64,000 nt of DNA from the NCBI GenBank assembly GCA_030373325.1, contig JAUCZB010000015.1:1-64000 (forward strand), written 5' to 3'. Made by a program: the position numbers and the translations under genes. This stretch comes from Cyanobium sp. CZS25K (GTDB lineage: Bacteria > Cyanobacteriota > Cyanobacteriia > PCC-6307 > Cyanobiaceae). Of the stretch, positions 53,208 through 62,111 are shown in pieces. The notes under the pieces are model-generated. The model saw only the letters and a program-made list of their open reading frames with translations. It was not told where the DNA came from and made no database searches. Each line of letters begins with the position of its first letter. The first letter of the stretch is position 1.

Positions 53208-53698
53208 CGAGGCGGGGCAGCGGGCTGACCATGGCGCTGCTGAGCCTCCTGCCGCCGCTGCTGGGCGGTTGCCTGGCGCCCCTGCCCCAGCCGCTGGTGG
53301 GCCTGAATCAACGCCTCGAGGCCGCCGGCCCCGCCCGGGCCCCGTCCCTGGCCGGGGACTGGCTGGCCCTGATCGTCAGCAAGGACGGCCGCGACCGGGT
53401 GCAGCTGGTCGACCTGCGGCGCCAGCGGCCCGTGCCCCTGCCGGGCCTGGAGCGGCCCGACGCCCAGCCCCTGAGCGTGGCGGTGGATGCCCGCGGCGAG
53501 CGCCTGGCCCTGGTGCGCCAGCTGGAGGGCCGCACCGAACTGGTGCTCTACCGCCGCAGCCTGATGGCCCTGCAGCCGGTCCCGCTCCAGCCCCCGGGCG
53601 TGCCGCGCCGCGTGGCCCTGCGGGCCGACGGCCGCGAGCTGGCGGTGGAGGTGAGCCGCCAGGGCCAGTGGCAGGTGGACCTGATCGCCGTGCCCTGA
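53204..53698 (+). CDS. TolB-like beta-propeller lipoprotein (second of a pair)
   Basis: The 164-residue protein has a lipoprotein signal (MALLSLLPPLLGGCLAPLPQ, Cys near residue 23). Three or four propeller-type strand sets follow, with the same DGR motifs as its upstream neighbour (GDWLALIVSKDGRDRVQLVD, SVAVDARGERLALVRQLEGR, VALRADGRELAVEVSRQGQW). The two genes probably arose by duplication and act together at the inner leaflet or periplasm. Function unknown. It ends one base before the convergent HLIP gene. Confidence 0.8.
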   Translation: MTRRGSGLTMALLSLLPPLLGGCLAPLPQPLVGLNQRLEAAGPARAPSLAGDWLALIVSKDGRDRVQLVDLRRQRPVPLPGLERPDAQPLSVAVDARGERLALVRQLEGRTELVLYRRSLMALQPVPLQPPGVPRRVALRADGRELAVEVSRQGQWQVDLIAVP

Positions 53699-53917
53699 TC
53701 AGGGCACCAGGCCCGCCCAGTGCAGGAAGGTGTCGTGGCTTAGGGCCTCGATCAGCAGCACGGCGACAAAGCCGAGCATGGCGAAGCGGCCATTGACCCG
53801 TTCGGCATAGCCGCTCCAGCCGAAGGCGGGCACCTCGGAGGTGGTGGCGCTGGTCGCCTCCGGGGTGGCGGCGTCACCGGGCACGGCGGCTGATGGGGGG
53901 ACGGAAGGCTCGCTCAT
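53699..53917 (-). CDS. high-light-inducible protein (HLIP)
   Basis: The 72-residue protein has a disordered N-terminus and one helix carrying the chlorophyll-binding signature ERVNGRFAMLGFVAVLLIEA, the single-helix form of LHC proteins. HLIPs bind chlorophyll and carotenoid and protect photosystem assembly and chlorophyll recycling under high light. The C-terminus LSHDTFLHWAGLV is typical of picocyanobacterial members. It lies just downstream of the ABC transporter gene on the same strand, four bases away. Confidence 0.95.
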   Translation of the reverse strand: MSEPSVPPSAAVPGDAATPEATSATTSEVPAFGWSGYAERVNGRFAMLGFVAVLLIEALSHDTFLHWAGLVP

Positions 53918-53920
53918 CGA

Positions 53921-55942
53921 TCAGTCCTCACGGCCAAAGGTATAGCCGGCCGCCGGAAGCATGCGCCAGCCACCGCTGCCGTCGAGTTCCAGCACGGTGT
54001 CGTGGTACTGGGTGAGCGTGGGACGGTGCCCCACGCTCACGAAGGCCATCTCCCGCTCCACCAGCAGTTCGTACAGCGCCTTCTCCGTGGCCACGTCGAG
54101 GGCGCTGGTGGCCTCGTCGAGGACCACGAATCGGGGCGAGTTGAGCAGCAGCCGGGCGAAGGCCAGGCGCTGCTGCTCCCCCAGCGACAGCAACCGGGGC
54201 CAGTCCTGTTTGATGTCCAGGTCGGGGTAGCGGCGCACCAGATCGGGCAGGCGCACCTCCTCGAGCACATGGCGCAGCTGCTCGTCGCTGAAGCGGTCGG
54301 TGGGCTGGGGGTAGCAGAGCTGCTCCCGCAGGCTGCCCAGCAGCATGTAGGGCTTCTGGGGGATGAACATCAGCTCACCCACCGGCGGCCGCTGCACGTG
54401 GCCGGCGGCGGGCGGCCACAGGCCGCTCACCAGCCGCAGGAAGGAGGTCTTGCCACAGCCCGAGGGGCCCACCACCAGCAGCCGTTGGTTGGCGGTCACC
54501 TCCAGGCTGAGGTCGCGCACCAGCAGGCGGTTGGTGCGGGGCGGCACCAGATCCACGTGGCTCACCAGGATCGACTCGGGACGCACCGCACCGGCCCCGG
54601 CCCCCATGGAACCCCCGGCGGTGGCCTGCTCGGCGGCCACGAACTCGGCCATCTCGGCACTGATCGCCTCCACCTTGCCCTGGAAGCCCTCGAGACGGCT
54701 GATGGAGGCGGAGAAGGCGGCCAGCCGGTCGATGTTGTTGACGATGTAGCTGACCGAGAACAGCACCTGGGAGAAGGCGATGCTGGCCTGGCCGAAGACG
54801 CCGAAATCGACCTCCCTGGCGAAGTAGATCGGCGCGATCACCAGCCAGGGAAGGAAGCGGGAGAAGTAGTCGTAGGAGCGCTGGATGACGCTGATCAGCG
54901 CCTCCCAGATGATCAGGCGGTTGTAGTTGACGATCACCCCGTCCAGCCGCCGTTCGCCTTCCTTCTGCTCCTGACGTTCGCCCCGATAAAACGCGATCGA
55001 CTCGGCGTTGTCACGGATGTGGACGAGGCCGTAGCGGAAATCGGCCTCCAGTTTCAGCTGCTGATAGTTCAGGTTCACCAGCTTGCGACTGGCGAACACG
55101 ATCAGGGCCGTGCCTCCCAGCGAATAAGCCAGCAGCCACAGGGCCAGGGTCTGGTTGATGCTCCAGAGAACGATGATGAAACTGAAGAAGGTGAGCAGGG
55201 CCGCGATGATCTCCACCGTCACGCTCAGGCTTGTGGCGGTGAAGCTGGCGGCGTCCTGGGAGATGCGCTGGTCAGGGTTGTCGATCTCCTCAACGGTTTC
55301 ATCGTTGGGGTTGAGAACGTAGTAGGCCCGGTTGGTGAGGTAGCGGCCCAACATGCGGCCACTGAGCCATTCCCGCCAGAGCAAGCCGAGCTTGGGAATC
55401 AGGTAGCTCTGGATGGCGCGGATCGGCAGGGCCAGCACCAGGCAGAAGGCATAGATCGCGACGATTTTCCAGAACTCCTCCTCCTTGTAGGCGACCAGAA
55501 CGTTGTCGATGTTCCGGGCGATGAAGCTGATGCCCACGTTGATGCCGTTGATCACCAGGATCAGCAGGGCGATCACCCCAAGCAACAACCAGGGCAGCCA
55601 GCGCCCCTGGCGCAGCTTGCCCCGCAGGGCCACGAAAGCAGCCACACCGGCGGTGAACAGGACCATCACCACGATCCCGATCGGCCCGCTCCAGATCGCC
55701 GCCACCTGCTCCGGCACTCCCGGCAGGAAGCGGCTGCGCAGCTCGGGGATCCAGGCCCCGGCCGCGGCCACCACACCGGTGAGCAGCAGCAGGGTGAAGC
55801 CCACCACCACCGCCAGCAGGGCCACCACCAGGAGCAGGAACTGGCCGCTGCCGCCACCACCCTCGTCGAGGGGCAGGAAGTACGGCTGGGCCAGGCGCTG
55901 CAGCTTGCCCAGCTGCTCGCGAAGGGCCTTCAGGGGGGTCAT
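53921..55942 (-). CDS. ABC transporter, fused membrane and ATPase domains (ABCD/SbmA-like)
   Basis: The 673-residue half transporter has an N-terminal leader, six membrane segments with the SbmA/BacA-type intracellular motif (REWLSGRMLGRYLTNRAYYV, EEIDNPDQRISQDAASFTAT), and a C-terminal ATPase. The ATPase has Walker A VVGPSGCGKTSFLRLVSGLW (near 492), signature RLLSLGEQQRLAFARLLLN and Walker B FVVLDEATSALD. The EEIDNPDQRI.QD pattern is typical of the family with ABCD peroxisomal transporters and bacterial SbmA/Rv1819c, which move peptides, acyl-CoAs or cobalamin. It works as a homodimer in the plasma or thylakoid membrane. Substrate unknown. Confidence 0.92.
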   Translation of the reverse strand: MTPLKALREQLGKLQRLAQPYFLPLDEGGGGSGQFLLLVVALLAVVVGFTLLLLTGVVAAAGAWIPELRSRFLPGVPEQVAAIWSGPIGIVVMVLFTAGVAAFVALRGKLRQGRWLPWLLLGVIALLILVINGINVGISFIARNIDNVLVAYKEEEFWKIVAIYAFCLVLALPIRAIQSYLIPKLGLLWREWLSGRMLGRYLTNRAYYVLNPNDETVEEIDNPDQRISQDAASFTATSLSVTVEIIAALLTFFSFIIVLWSINQTLALWLLAYSLGGTALIVFASRKLVNLNYQQLKLEADFRYGLVHIRDNAESIAFYRGERQEQKEGERRLDGVIVNYNRLIIWEALISVIQRSYDYFSRFLPWLVIAPIYFAREVDFGVFGQASIAFSQVLFSVSYIVNNIDRLAAFSASISRLEGFQGKVEAISAEMAEFVAAEQATAGGSMGAGAGAVRPESILVSHVDLVPPRTNRLLVRDLSLEVTANQRLLVVGPSGCGKTSFLRLVSGLWPPAAGHVQRPPVGELMFIPQKPYMLLGSLREQLCYPQPTDRFSDEQLRHVLEEVRLPDLVRRYPDLDIKQDWPRLLSLGEQQRLAFARLLLNSPRFVVLDEATSALDVATEKALYELLVEREMAFVSVGHRPTLTQYHDTVLELDGSGGWRMLPAAGYTFGRED

Positions 55943-56012
55943 GGGCGTAGGCGGATCGCGCCATTCTCACTGCCGGCCGCGCCAGGCCGGGACAGTGGTG
56001 TGCGCCCGGCCA

Positions 56013-56357
56013 TCAGCCCGGCGGCCAGGCCAGGGGTCGGCCGCCGATCACGTGCAGGTGCAGGTGGAACACGGTCTGGCCGGCGCCGGCGCCGCTGTTG
56101 ATCACCGTGCGCCAGCTCTCCAGTCCCTCAAGCCGGGCCACCTTGGCGGCCACCAGCAACAGGTGGCCCAGAAGGGCCTGGTGCTCCGCGGTGGCCTCCC
56201 CCAGCTGGGCAATCGGCTCGCGGGGGATCACCAGCACGTGCACCGGCGCCTGGGGGTTCACATCCCGGAAGGCCAGGCTGAGGTCGTCGGCATAGACCTC
56301 CTGGCAGGGAATCTCGCCGCTCAGGATGCGGCCGAAGAGGGTGTCGCTGCTGGCCAT
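56013..56357 (-). CDS. HIT family nucleotide hydrolase (Hint-like)
   Basis: The ATG at 56357 (MASSDTLFGRILSGEIPCQE) is the family start; upstream codons are noise. The 114-residue protein has DVNPQAPVHVLVIPREPIAQ and the catalytic triad HLHLHVIGG. HIT proteins of this branch hydrolyse adenosine phosphoramidates or similar AMP conjugates as homodimers. The gene is divergent from the comM-like gene, and the spacer is only 56 nt. Confidence 0.95.
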   Translation of the reverse strand: MASSDTLFGRILSGEIPCQEVYADDLSLAFRDVNPQAPVHVLVIPREPIAQLGEATAEHQALLGHLLLVAAKVARLEGLESWRTVINSGAGAGQTVFHLHLHVIGGRPLAWPPG

Positions 56358-56413
56358 GGGACGCCGGGGAGTGGTCAGGAGGTGGCACTGAACAGGCAGT
56401 GGTCTCCAAGGGG

Positions 56414-57955
56414 ATGTTGGCACGGTGCAGCAGTGGGGCCCTGCGGGGCCTGCAGGCCCTGCCGGTGACGGTGGAGGTGGACATCGCACCGGGACTTCCG
56501 GGCCTGCGGGTGGTGGGTCTGGCCGATGCGGCGGCCCAGGAATCGCGGGAGCGGGTGCGGGGGGCGCTGCGCAACGGCGGCCTGAGGGTGCCCCTCACCC
56601 GGGTGGTGGTGAATCTGGCCCCCGCGGATCTGCCCAAGGGCGGCCCCGGCTTCGATCTGCCGATCGCCCTGGGGCTCCTGGTGGCCAGCCAGCAGCTGGC
56701 GGCCGCCCAGGTGGAGGGCCTCTGGAGCGCCGGGGAGCTGGGGCTCGACGGCCGGCTGCGGCCGATCCGGGGGATGCTGGCCCTGGCGATGGCGGCGCGC
56801 CGGCACGGGGCACGGGCCCTGGTGGTTCCGGCCGCCAACGCCACGGAGGCCGCTCTGGTGGAGGGGCTCCCCGTGTGGGGAGCCCAGCACCTGCTTGAGG
56901 TGGTGGGTCTGCTGCGGAATCCGGAGCTTGCTCCGGCCTCACCGCCAGCGGCGACGGAGCCCCCGCCAGCGGCCCCAGCCCCCGACCTGGCCGAGGTGCG
57001 CGGCCAGGCCCATGGTCGGCGGGCCCTGGAGATCGCCGCAGCCGGCGGCCACCATCTGCTGCTGGTGGGGGCGCCCGGAAGTGGCAAGACGATGCTGGCC
57101 CGACGGCTGCCGCCGCTGCTGCCGCCCCTGGCACACCAGGAGGCCCTGGAGGTCACCCAGCTCCATTCCCTGGCCGGTCTGCTGGGGGAGGGGGCCGGCC
57201 TGCGGCAGCAGCGCCCCTTCCGCAGCCCCCACCACGGCTGCTCCGCCGCCGCCCTGATCGGTGGCGGCGCCCTGCCGCGGCCCGGAGAACTGAGCCTCGC
57301 CCACCACGGCGTCCTGTTCCTCGATGAACTGGCGGAATTCCGCCGTGAGGTGCTCGACCAGCTGCGCCAACCGCTCGAGGAGGGGGAGCTTTGGATCAGC
57401 CGGGCCCAGCAGCGCTGCCGCTTCCCCTGTCGGGTGCTTCTGGTGGCCGCCACCAACCCTTGCCCCTGTGGCTGGTACGGCGATCCCGACCAGAGCTGCC
57501 GCTGCGGTGAAGCCCAGCGACGGCGCCACTGGGGACGGCTCTCAGGCCCGCTGCTCGACCGGATCGACCTCCAGGTGGTGATGCGGCGCCCCGAGGCCCG
57601 CGATCTGGGCGGTGCCTATCGGGTGGGTCGAACGGAACCACAGGCGGCCGGCGAATCGAGCGAGGTGGTGGCGGCACGGGTGGCGGAGGCCCGGGGGCGG
57701 ATGGCCCAGCGCAATCCGCAAGGGGCGGCCAACGGCCAGCTGGATGGCCCCTCCCTGGCCGCGGTCGTGGATCCGAAGCCGGACGCCCTGGCCCTGTGGG
57801 AGAGGGCCATCAGCCAGCGGCGCCTCTCCGCCAGGGGGGCGGAGCGGGTGCTGCGGGTGGCCCGCACGATCGCCGATCTGGCCAGCGAGGAGCGGGTGTC
57901 AAGCGGTTCGATCGCCGAGGCCCTCAGCTACCGCTCCTTCGATCGGGTCGACTGA
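56414..57955 (+). CDS. comM: ComM/YifB-type AAA+ helicase (Mg-chelatase-like)
   Basis: The ATG at 56414 is preferred over a GTG five codons earlier. The N-terminal domain (LPVTVEVDIAPGLPGLRVVG, VNLAPADLPKGGPGFDLPIA) is followed by AAA+ motifs: Walker A VGAPGSGKTMLARRLPPLLP (near residue 220) and LFLDELAEFRREVLDQLRQP (Walker B). A Cys-rich insert (NPCPCGWYGDPDQSCRC) and the Mg-chelatase C-terminal domain complete it. ComM is a hexameric helicase that drives branch migration during natural transformation. Its presence is compatible with competence, though it is widespread. Confidence 0.94.
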   Translation: MLARCSSGALRGLQALPVTVEVDIAPGLPGLRVVGLADAAAQESRERVRGALRNGGLRVPLTRVVVNLAPADLPKGGPGFDLPIALGLLVASQQLAAAQVEGLWSAGELGLDGRLRPIRGMLALAMAARRHGARALVVPAANATEAALVEGLPVWGAQHLLEVVGLLRNPELAPASPPAATEPPPAAPAPDLAEVRGQAHGRRALEIAAAGGHHLLLVGAPGSGKTMLARRLPPLLPPLAHQEALEVTQLHSLAGLLGEGAGLRQQRPFRSPHHGCSAAALIGGGALPRPGELSLAHHGVLFLDELAEFRREVLDQLRQPLEEGELWISRAQQRCRFPCRVLLVAATNPCPCGWYGDPDQSCRCGEAQRRRHWGRLSGPLLDRIDLQVVMRRPEARDLGGAYRVGRTEPQAAGESSEVVAARVAEARGRMAQRNPQGAANGQLDGPSLAAVVDPKPDALALWERAISQRRLSARGAERVLRVARTIADLASEERVSSGSIAEALSYRSFDRVD

Positions 57956-57994
57956 CGAGGCAGGAACCGCTCAGGAGGCCTGGAGCCACTGGCC

Positions 57995-58183
57995 TCAGCG
58001 GCGCCGATGGGGAGAGGGCTCGCCGCTGAAGGGCTGGACGCCGATCGCCGGCGGCTGATGCTCGGCTTCTTCGCCCGGATTGCCCCAGGCGTGGTTGATG
58101 GTGTCCACCAACCAGAGCCTGAGCCGCTCTAGCGGTGAGACAGACCTTGGCTGGCCTGCCGTGGAGGCGACCGGATGGCCCAT
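57995..58183 (-). CDS. small hypothetical protein, 62 residues
   Basis: The C-terminal part LERLRLWLVDTINHAWGNPG, EEAEHQPPAIGVQPFSGEPS has a conserved look typical of short picocyanobacterial proteins. The ATG at 58183 is the nearest standard start, although the first 20 residues look less protein-like and a shorter form from an unusual start is possible. It is transcribed after rpsU in the same direction. No function can be given. Confidence 0.5.
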   Translation of the reverse strand: MGHPVASTAGQPRSVSPLERLRLWLVDTINHAWGNPGEEAEHQPPAIGVQPFSGEPSPHRRR

Positions 58184-58274
58184 GGACCCTGCTGCGATGG
58201 CTCCTCCAGCCTGCTCCCGGCGAGGGGCCAAGGCAACAGGTACAAGCACCTGCCGGGTGAAGGCCGGAAGGGCC

Positions 58275-58445
58275 TCAGCGGCGACGGCGGCGTTGCTGGG
58301 CCTTGCGCTTGTACTTCTCGGTGGGGGTTTCGTGGTGGCGCAGCCGCTTCAGATCGGCAAAGATGCCCGCCTTGGACACCTGGCGCTTGAAGCGGCGCAG
58401 GGCCGATTCGATGCCTTCGTTTTCGCCGACTGTGACCTGGGTCAT
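58275..58445 (-). CDS. rpsU: 30S ribosomal protein S21
   Basis: The 56-residue protein reads [40 protein letters not shown] and a basic end [16 protein letters not shown]. It matches S21 along its whole length. S21 binds the 30S platform near the 3' end of 16S rRNA and helps recognise mRNA start sites. Confidence 0.97.
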   Translation of the reverse strand: MTQVTVGENEGIESALRRFKRQVSKAGIFADLKRLRHHETPTEKYKRKAQQRRRRR

Positions 58446-58506
58446 GAAGTACTGCTGAGACGTTCGCAGCGTTGAACCTTAGCAAGCGGGGCTTCGGCGC
58501 TCCGAT

Positions 58507-59232
58507 TCAGAGCTTGGTGGCGGGGATGGCCGGCGGAGCAAGGGGCTGCTGGGCCGCCGAGGGAGCGTCCTTCGCGGGTTCCACGGCCGCGGGCTCGACG
58601 GCTGCAGGTTGGGCGGGTTCGTCCCTGGTGGACTCGGCGGCGGTCGCCGCCGTCCCCGGCCAGCTGTCGGCATAGACGTAGAGGTGGCCCAGGTTGCGGC
58701 CACCGAACTGCCTCCGCATCAGCCGCCAGCCCGGCTCCAGCTGGAGCTTGAGGAAGCCGGGGGCGCTGCCCCGGGTGCGGGCCACCACCATCTCCGGACC
58801 GGCTCCGGCCTTGGTGGGGAAGGCCAGCAGCAGCATGTCGCCGCCACTTCGGGTGACCATGAGTCGGTAGGAGGTGGCCAGATCCTGGCCTCCCACCCGC
58901 ACCGAATAGCCGTTGGCGTCGATGTAGCGGCTGCAGATGCCGGTGAAGTCGAACGTGGCCAGCAGGGGATTCACCGTGGCCGGCGTGCCCTCTCCCACCT
59001 CAAAGCAGGGCCGGACAGGCTTGAGCTGCTCGTAGATGTTGAGCTGGGCCCTTTCACCGCTCGTGCCGACGGGGGCCGCCACGAGCAGGAAATTCTGCTG
59101 GTCGACCTCGGCGGCGGCGAACAGGGCGGAGGCGCGGGCCGGGGCGGGCGAGGCGAACGGCAGGGCGGTCGCCAGCACCGTCAAGGCCGCCAGGCCTGCA
59201 CGGGGGAGAACGGGAAAGGTCACGGCGTTCAT
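58507..59232 (-). CDS. secreted DUF3747 protein
   Basis: The ATG at 59232 begins a signal peptide (PVLPRAGLAALTVLATALPF, then PAPARASA). The mature protein starts FAAAEVDQQNFLLVAAPVGT and has PLLATFDFTGICSRYIDANG and YSVRVGGQDLATSYRLMV, the DUF3747 pattern known from cyanobacteria. The last 50 residues are Ala/Pro/Glu repeats (AAVEPAAVEPAKDAP). It is probably periplasmic or at the surface; function unknown. Confidence 0.88.
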   Translation of the reverse strand: MNAVTFPVLPRAGLAALTVLATALPFASPAPARASALFAAAEVDQQNFLLVAAPVGTSGERAQLNIYEQLKPVRPCFEVGEGTPATVNPLLATFDFTGICSRYIDANGYSVRVGGQDLATSYRLMVTRSGGDMLLLAFPTKAGAGPEMVVARTRGSAPGFLKLQLEPGWRLMRRQFGGRNLGHLYVYADSWPGTAATAAESTRDEPAQPAAVEPAAVEPAKDAPSAAQQPLAPPAIPATKL

Positions 59233-59332
59233 CGAAGCGGCCTGAATCGTATGAACGGCAACCGCCGGAAACCAGCCCAGGTGTCCCAATCGGCCGGCCG
59301 GTTGTCGGGCCGGCCGATCGGGCCGAAGCGAC

Positions 59333-59524
59333 TCAGGCGGGCCTATTGATCCGGATCGCCACCAGGAGCGCCAGCACCGTTCCCGGCAGGCTGCCCGCCA
59401 GGATCCAGCGGGTGGTCTGGAAACCGAGGTCGGGATCGCCGTAGGAGAGCTCGAAGATCGATCCGGTGGCGGCGATGCCGAGCAGGCAGGCCAGGCCGAG
59501 AAAGAGGCCGGCCAGGGGTTTCAT
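59333..59524 (-). CDS. small two-helix membrane protein
   Basis: The ATG at 59524 gives KPLAGLFLGLACLLGIAATG, SIFELSYGDPDLGFQTTRWI and LAGSLPGTVLALLVAI. Two membrane helices flank a conserved-looking SIFELxYGDPxLG loop. The pattern looks cyanobacterial; no function is known to me. An ATG two codons earlier is also possible. It begins a few bases after the stop of the deformylase gene, so it is in the same transcript. Confidence 0.75.
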   Translation of the reverse strand: MKPLAGLFLGLACLLGIAATGSIFELSYGDPDLGFQTTRWILAGSLPGTVLALLVAIRINRPA

Positions 59525-59535
59525 CGGCATGAAAA

Positions 59536-60141
59536 TCAGCGGATCGACTGGACGTCGGAGCGGTGGAAGCCCTGCTGCTGAAGGCCGTCGTTGAGGCTGA
59601 GCTCGTCGGTGACCCGATCGACGAACAGCACACCGTTGAGATGGTCCATCTCGTGCTGGATGCAGCGGGCCAGGAGGCCATCGGCCTTGAGGCGGCGGGG
59701 GCGTCCCGTCTCGTCGCGGAAGGCGACCTCCACCACCGAGGGGCGCACCACATCGAGATAGACGCCGGGGATGCTCAGGCAGCCTTCCTCGTAGGTGTTG
59801 AACGAGGCACCGGCGGCGGTGATCTCGGGGTTGATCAGCACCAGCGGAGGGGTGGCGGCCTCCTCCAGATCCAGATCGATCACCAGCAACTGACGGTGCA
59901 CCCCCACCTGGGGGGCCGCCAGACCGATGCCCTTGGCGGTGTACATGCTGCGCAGCATGTCGCGGGCCAGATCCCGGATCGAGGCATCCACCTTGCTGAT
60001 GCGCCGGGCCGGGGCCCTCAGCTCCTTGGACCCCAGCTTGTGGATCTCGAGGGGAGGCCGATCCACCGGCACCTTCGGCACCAGCACGGAGTGGCCGCCC
60101 TGTTCGGCCGACCGTGCCATCTGGGCGAAGCTGCGTGCCAA
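59536..60141 (-). CDS. def: peptide deformylase
   Basis: The 201-residue protein has the three PDF motifs in order: GIGLAAPQVG (motif 1), EEGCLSIPGV (motif 2, Cys metal ligand) and QHEMDHLNGVLF (motif 3, the two His ligands and catalytic Glu). It removes the formyl group from the first methionine of new proteins, using Fe2+ or Zn2+. It has about 30 extra N-terminal residues before VDRPPLEIHKLGSKELR. It is divergent from the S9 peptidase gene. Confidence 0.97.
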   Translation of the reverse strand: MARSFAQMARSAEQGGHSVLVPKVPVDRPPLEIHKLGSKELRAPARRISKVDASIRDLARDMLRSMYTAKGIGLAAPQVGVHRQLLVIDLDLEEAATPPLVLINPEITAAGASFNTYEEGCLSIPGVYLDVVRPSVVEVAFRDETGRPRRLKADGLLARCIQHEMDHLNGVLFVDRVTDELSLNDGLQQQGFHRSDVQSIR

Positions 60142-60194
60142 GACGTCACCTGAAACGATGGAGCGATTCTAGAAGCAGCCGGCGGAGGACTCGG

Positions 60195-62111
60195 GTGGGG
60201 GCGCAGTCGTGGCCGGAACCGTTGCCCTTGCCCGCCGAGGTCGCGGTCGGTCGCGCCGCCTCCGTCGCCGAACCGCTGCTGAACAAAGGGCGCCTGTTCT
60301 GGCTGGAGCAGCGGCCCAGCGAGCGGGGACGCACCACCCTGATGCGGCGGGACCGCCCCGGCGAAGCTGCCGTGGACGTCACCCCGGGCCCCTGGAATCT
60401 GCGCACCCGGGTCCATGGCTACGGCGGCGGCGCCTATGCGGTGGCCGGCGATCAGCTGGTGTTCGTCGACGACGGCGACCGTTGCCTCTGGCAGCTCGGC
60501 CTGGCCGGGGCCGAAGCCCCCCCAGCCGCAGTGGCGCCCCGGCGGCTCACCACCCCGCCCGACCCTGCCCGGCCGCGGGCCTTCGCCGATGGCCTGATCG
60601 ACCGGCCCCGCCAGCGCTGGATCGGCGTGATGGAGCAGGACGGCATCGACCGGCTGGTGGCCGTGCCCCTGGCGGGCGGCGAACCCGAGCTGCTGCTCCA
60701 GCCCGCCGACTTCTGCGGCTATGCCGTGCTGGCCCCCGGCGGCAGCCATCTGGCCTGGGTGGAGTGGCAGCAACCCTTCATGCCCTGGGAGCGCAGCCAG
60801 CTCTGGCTCGCCGCCATCGACGCGGCGGGGCAGCTGCAGCAGGTCCGGCCCATCGCCGGATCGGCGGCCGCCGATCCCCAGGCGATCTCGGTGTTCCAGC
60901 CCCTCTGGCTCGACGACGGCTCTCTGGTGGTGGCCAACGACCGCAGCGGCTGGTGGAACCTGGAACGGCTGGCTGACGCCGCCTTGCTGGGGGCGGACAC
61001 CCCGCCGGCGTGGCAGCCGCTGCTACCGATGGAGGCGGAATTCGGCGGCCCCCAGTGGGTCTACGGCCTGCGCACCCATGCCTGGGACGGCCAGCGGCTG
61101 GTGGCGGCGGCCTGCCGCCAGGGCCGCTGGGAGCTCGGCCGACTCAGCCGCACGGGAGGCCCCTGGGAGCCCATCCCACTTCCCTTCGACGACCTGGCTG
61201 CCCTCACGGCGGAAGACGGCCGGCTGGTGGCGGTGGCCGCCGCCCCCGCCATCGGCCAGGGGCTGCTGGAGCTGGACACGGCCAGCGGCCGCTGGCAGCA
61301 CACACCGGCAGCCCCCCTGCCACTGGCGGCCGCGTCGATCAGCCGGCCGGAAGTCCTCTGGTTCGACGGCCACGGCGGCAGGCCCACGCACGCCTGGTTT
61401 TACCCGCCCCGGGGCGGCAGCCGCGCCGATGCCCCCCTGCTGGTGAAAGGGCACAGCGGCCCCACCGCCATGGCCGGCACGGGGCTGAACCTGGCCATCC
61501 AGTTCTGTACCAGCCGCGGCTGGGGGGTGGTGGATGTCAACTACGGCGGCTCCAGCGGCTTCGGTCGGGCCTACCGGGAGCGGCTCGACGGCCAGTGGGG
61601 CGTGGTGGACGTGGCCGACTGCGCCGCCGCCGCCCGGGCCCTGGTGGCCATGGGCCGGGCGGATCCGGCCCGGGTGGCCTTCGAGGGCGGCAGCGCCGGC
61701 GGCTTCACCGTGCTGGCGGCGCTGTGCTTCACCGAGGTGTTCGGGGCCGGTGCCTGCCGCTACCCGGTGACCGATCCGGAAGCCCTGCTGGCCGTGGAGC
61801 ACCGCTTCGAGGCCAGCTACACCGAAACCCTGATCGGCCCCTGGCCCCAGGCGCGGTCCGTCTACGAGGCCCGTTCCCCGCTGCGGCACGCGCAAGGCAT
61901 CACGGTGCCGGTGATCTTCTTTCACGGTCTCGACGACCAGGTGGTGCCGGCGCGTCAGAGTGAGCGGATGGTCGAAGCCCTGCGCTCCCGCGGACTGGAG
62001 ACGGAACTGCATCTGTTCGCCGGAGAGGGCCACGGCTTCCGCGACAGCGCCGTGCGCACCACGGTGCTCGAAGCCACTGAAGCCTTCTTCCGCCGCCAGT
62101 TCCGCCTGTGA
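60195..62111 (+). CDS. S9 family (prolyl oligopeptidase-type) peptidase
   Basis: The GTG at 60195 is chosen because earlier codons overlap the divergent deformylase gene. Residues about 10-390 form a beta-propeller (RVHGYGGGAYAVAGDQLVFV and similar blades). The C-terminal alpha/beta hydrolase carries GWGVVDVNYGGSSGFGRAYR, nucleophile VAFEGGSAGGFTVLAALCF, Asp in LDDQVVPARQSERM and His in FAGEGHGFRD. It is a cytoplasmic acylaminoacyl- or dipeptidyl-peptidase-like enzyme without signal peptide. Its stop overlaps the GTG of the next gene. Confidence 0.93.
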   Translation: MGAQSWPEPLPLPAEVAVGRAASVAEPLLNKGRLFWLEQRPSERGRTTLMRRDRPGEAAVDVTPGPWNLRTRVHGYGGGAYAVAGDQLVFVDDGDRCLWQLGLAGAEAPPAAVAPRRLTTPPDPARPRAFADGLIDRPRQRWIGVMEQDGIDRLVAVPLAGGEPELLLQPADFCGYAVLAPGGSHLAWVEWQQPFMPWERSQLWLAAIDAAGQLQQVRPIAGSAAADPQAISVFQPLWLDDGSLVVANDRSGWWNLERLADAALLGADTPPAWQPLLPMEAEFGGPQWVYGLRTHAWDGQRLVAAACRQGRWELGRLSRTGGPWEPIPLPFDDLAALTAEDGRLVAVAAAPAIGQGLLELDTASGRWQHTPAAPLPLAAASISRPEVLWFDGHGGRPTHAWFYPPRGGSRADAPLLVKGHSGPTAMAGTGLNLAIQFCTSRGWGVVDVNYGGSSGFGRAYRERLDGQWGVVDVADCAAAARALVAMGRADPARVAFEGGSAGGFTVLAALCFTEVFGAGACRYPVTDPEALLAVEHRFEASYTETLIGPWPQARSVYEARSPLRHAQGITVPVIFFHGLDDQVVPARQSERMVEALRSRGLETELHLFAGEGHGFRDSAVRTTVLEATEAFFRRQFRL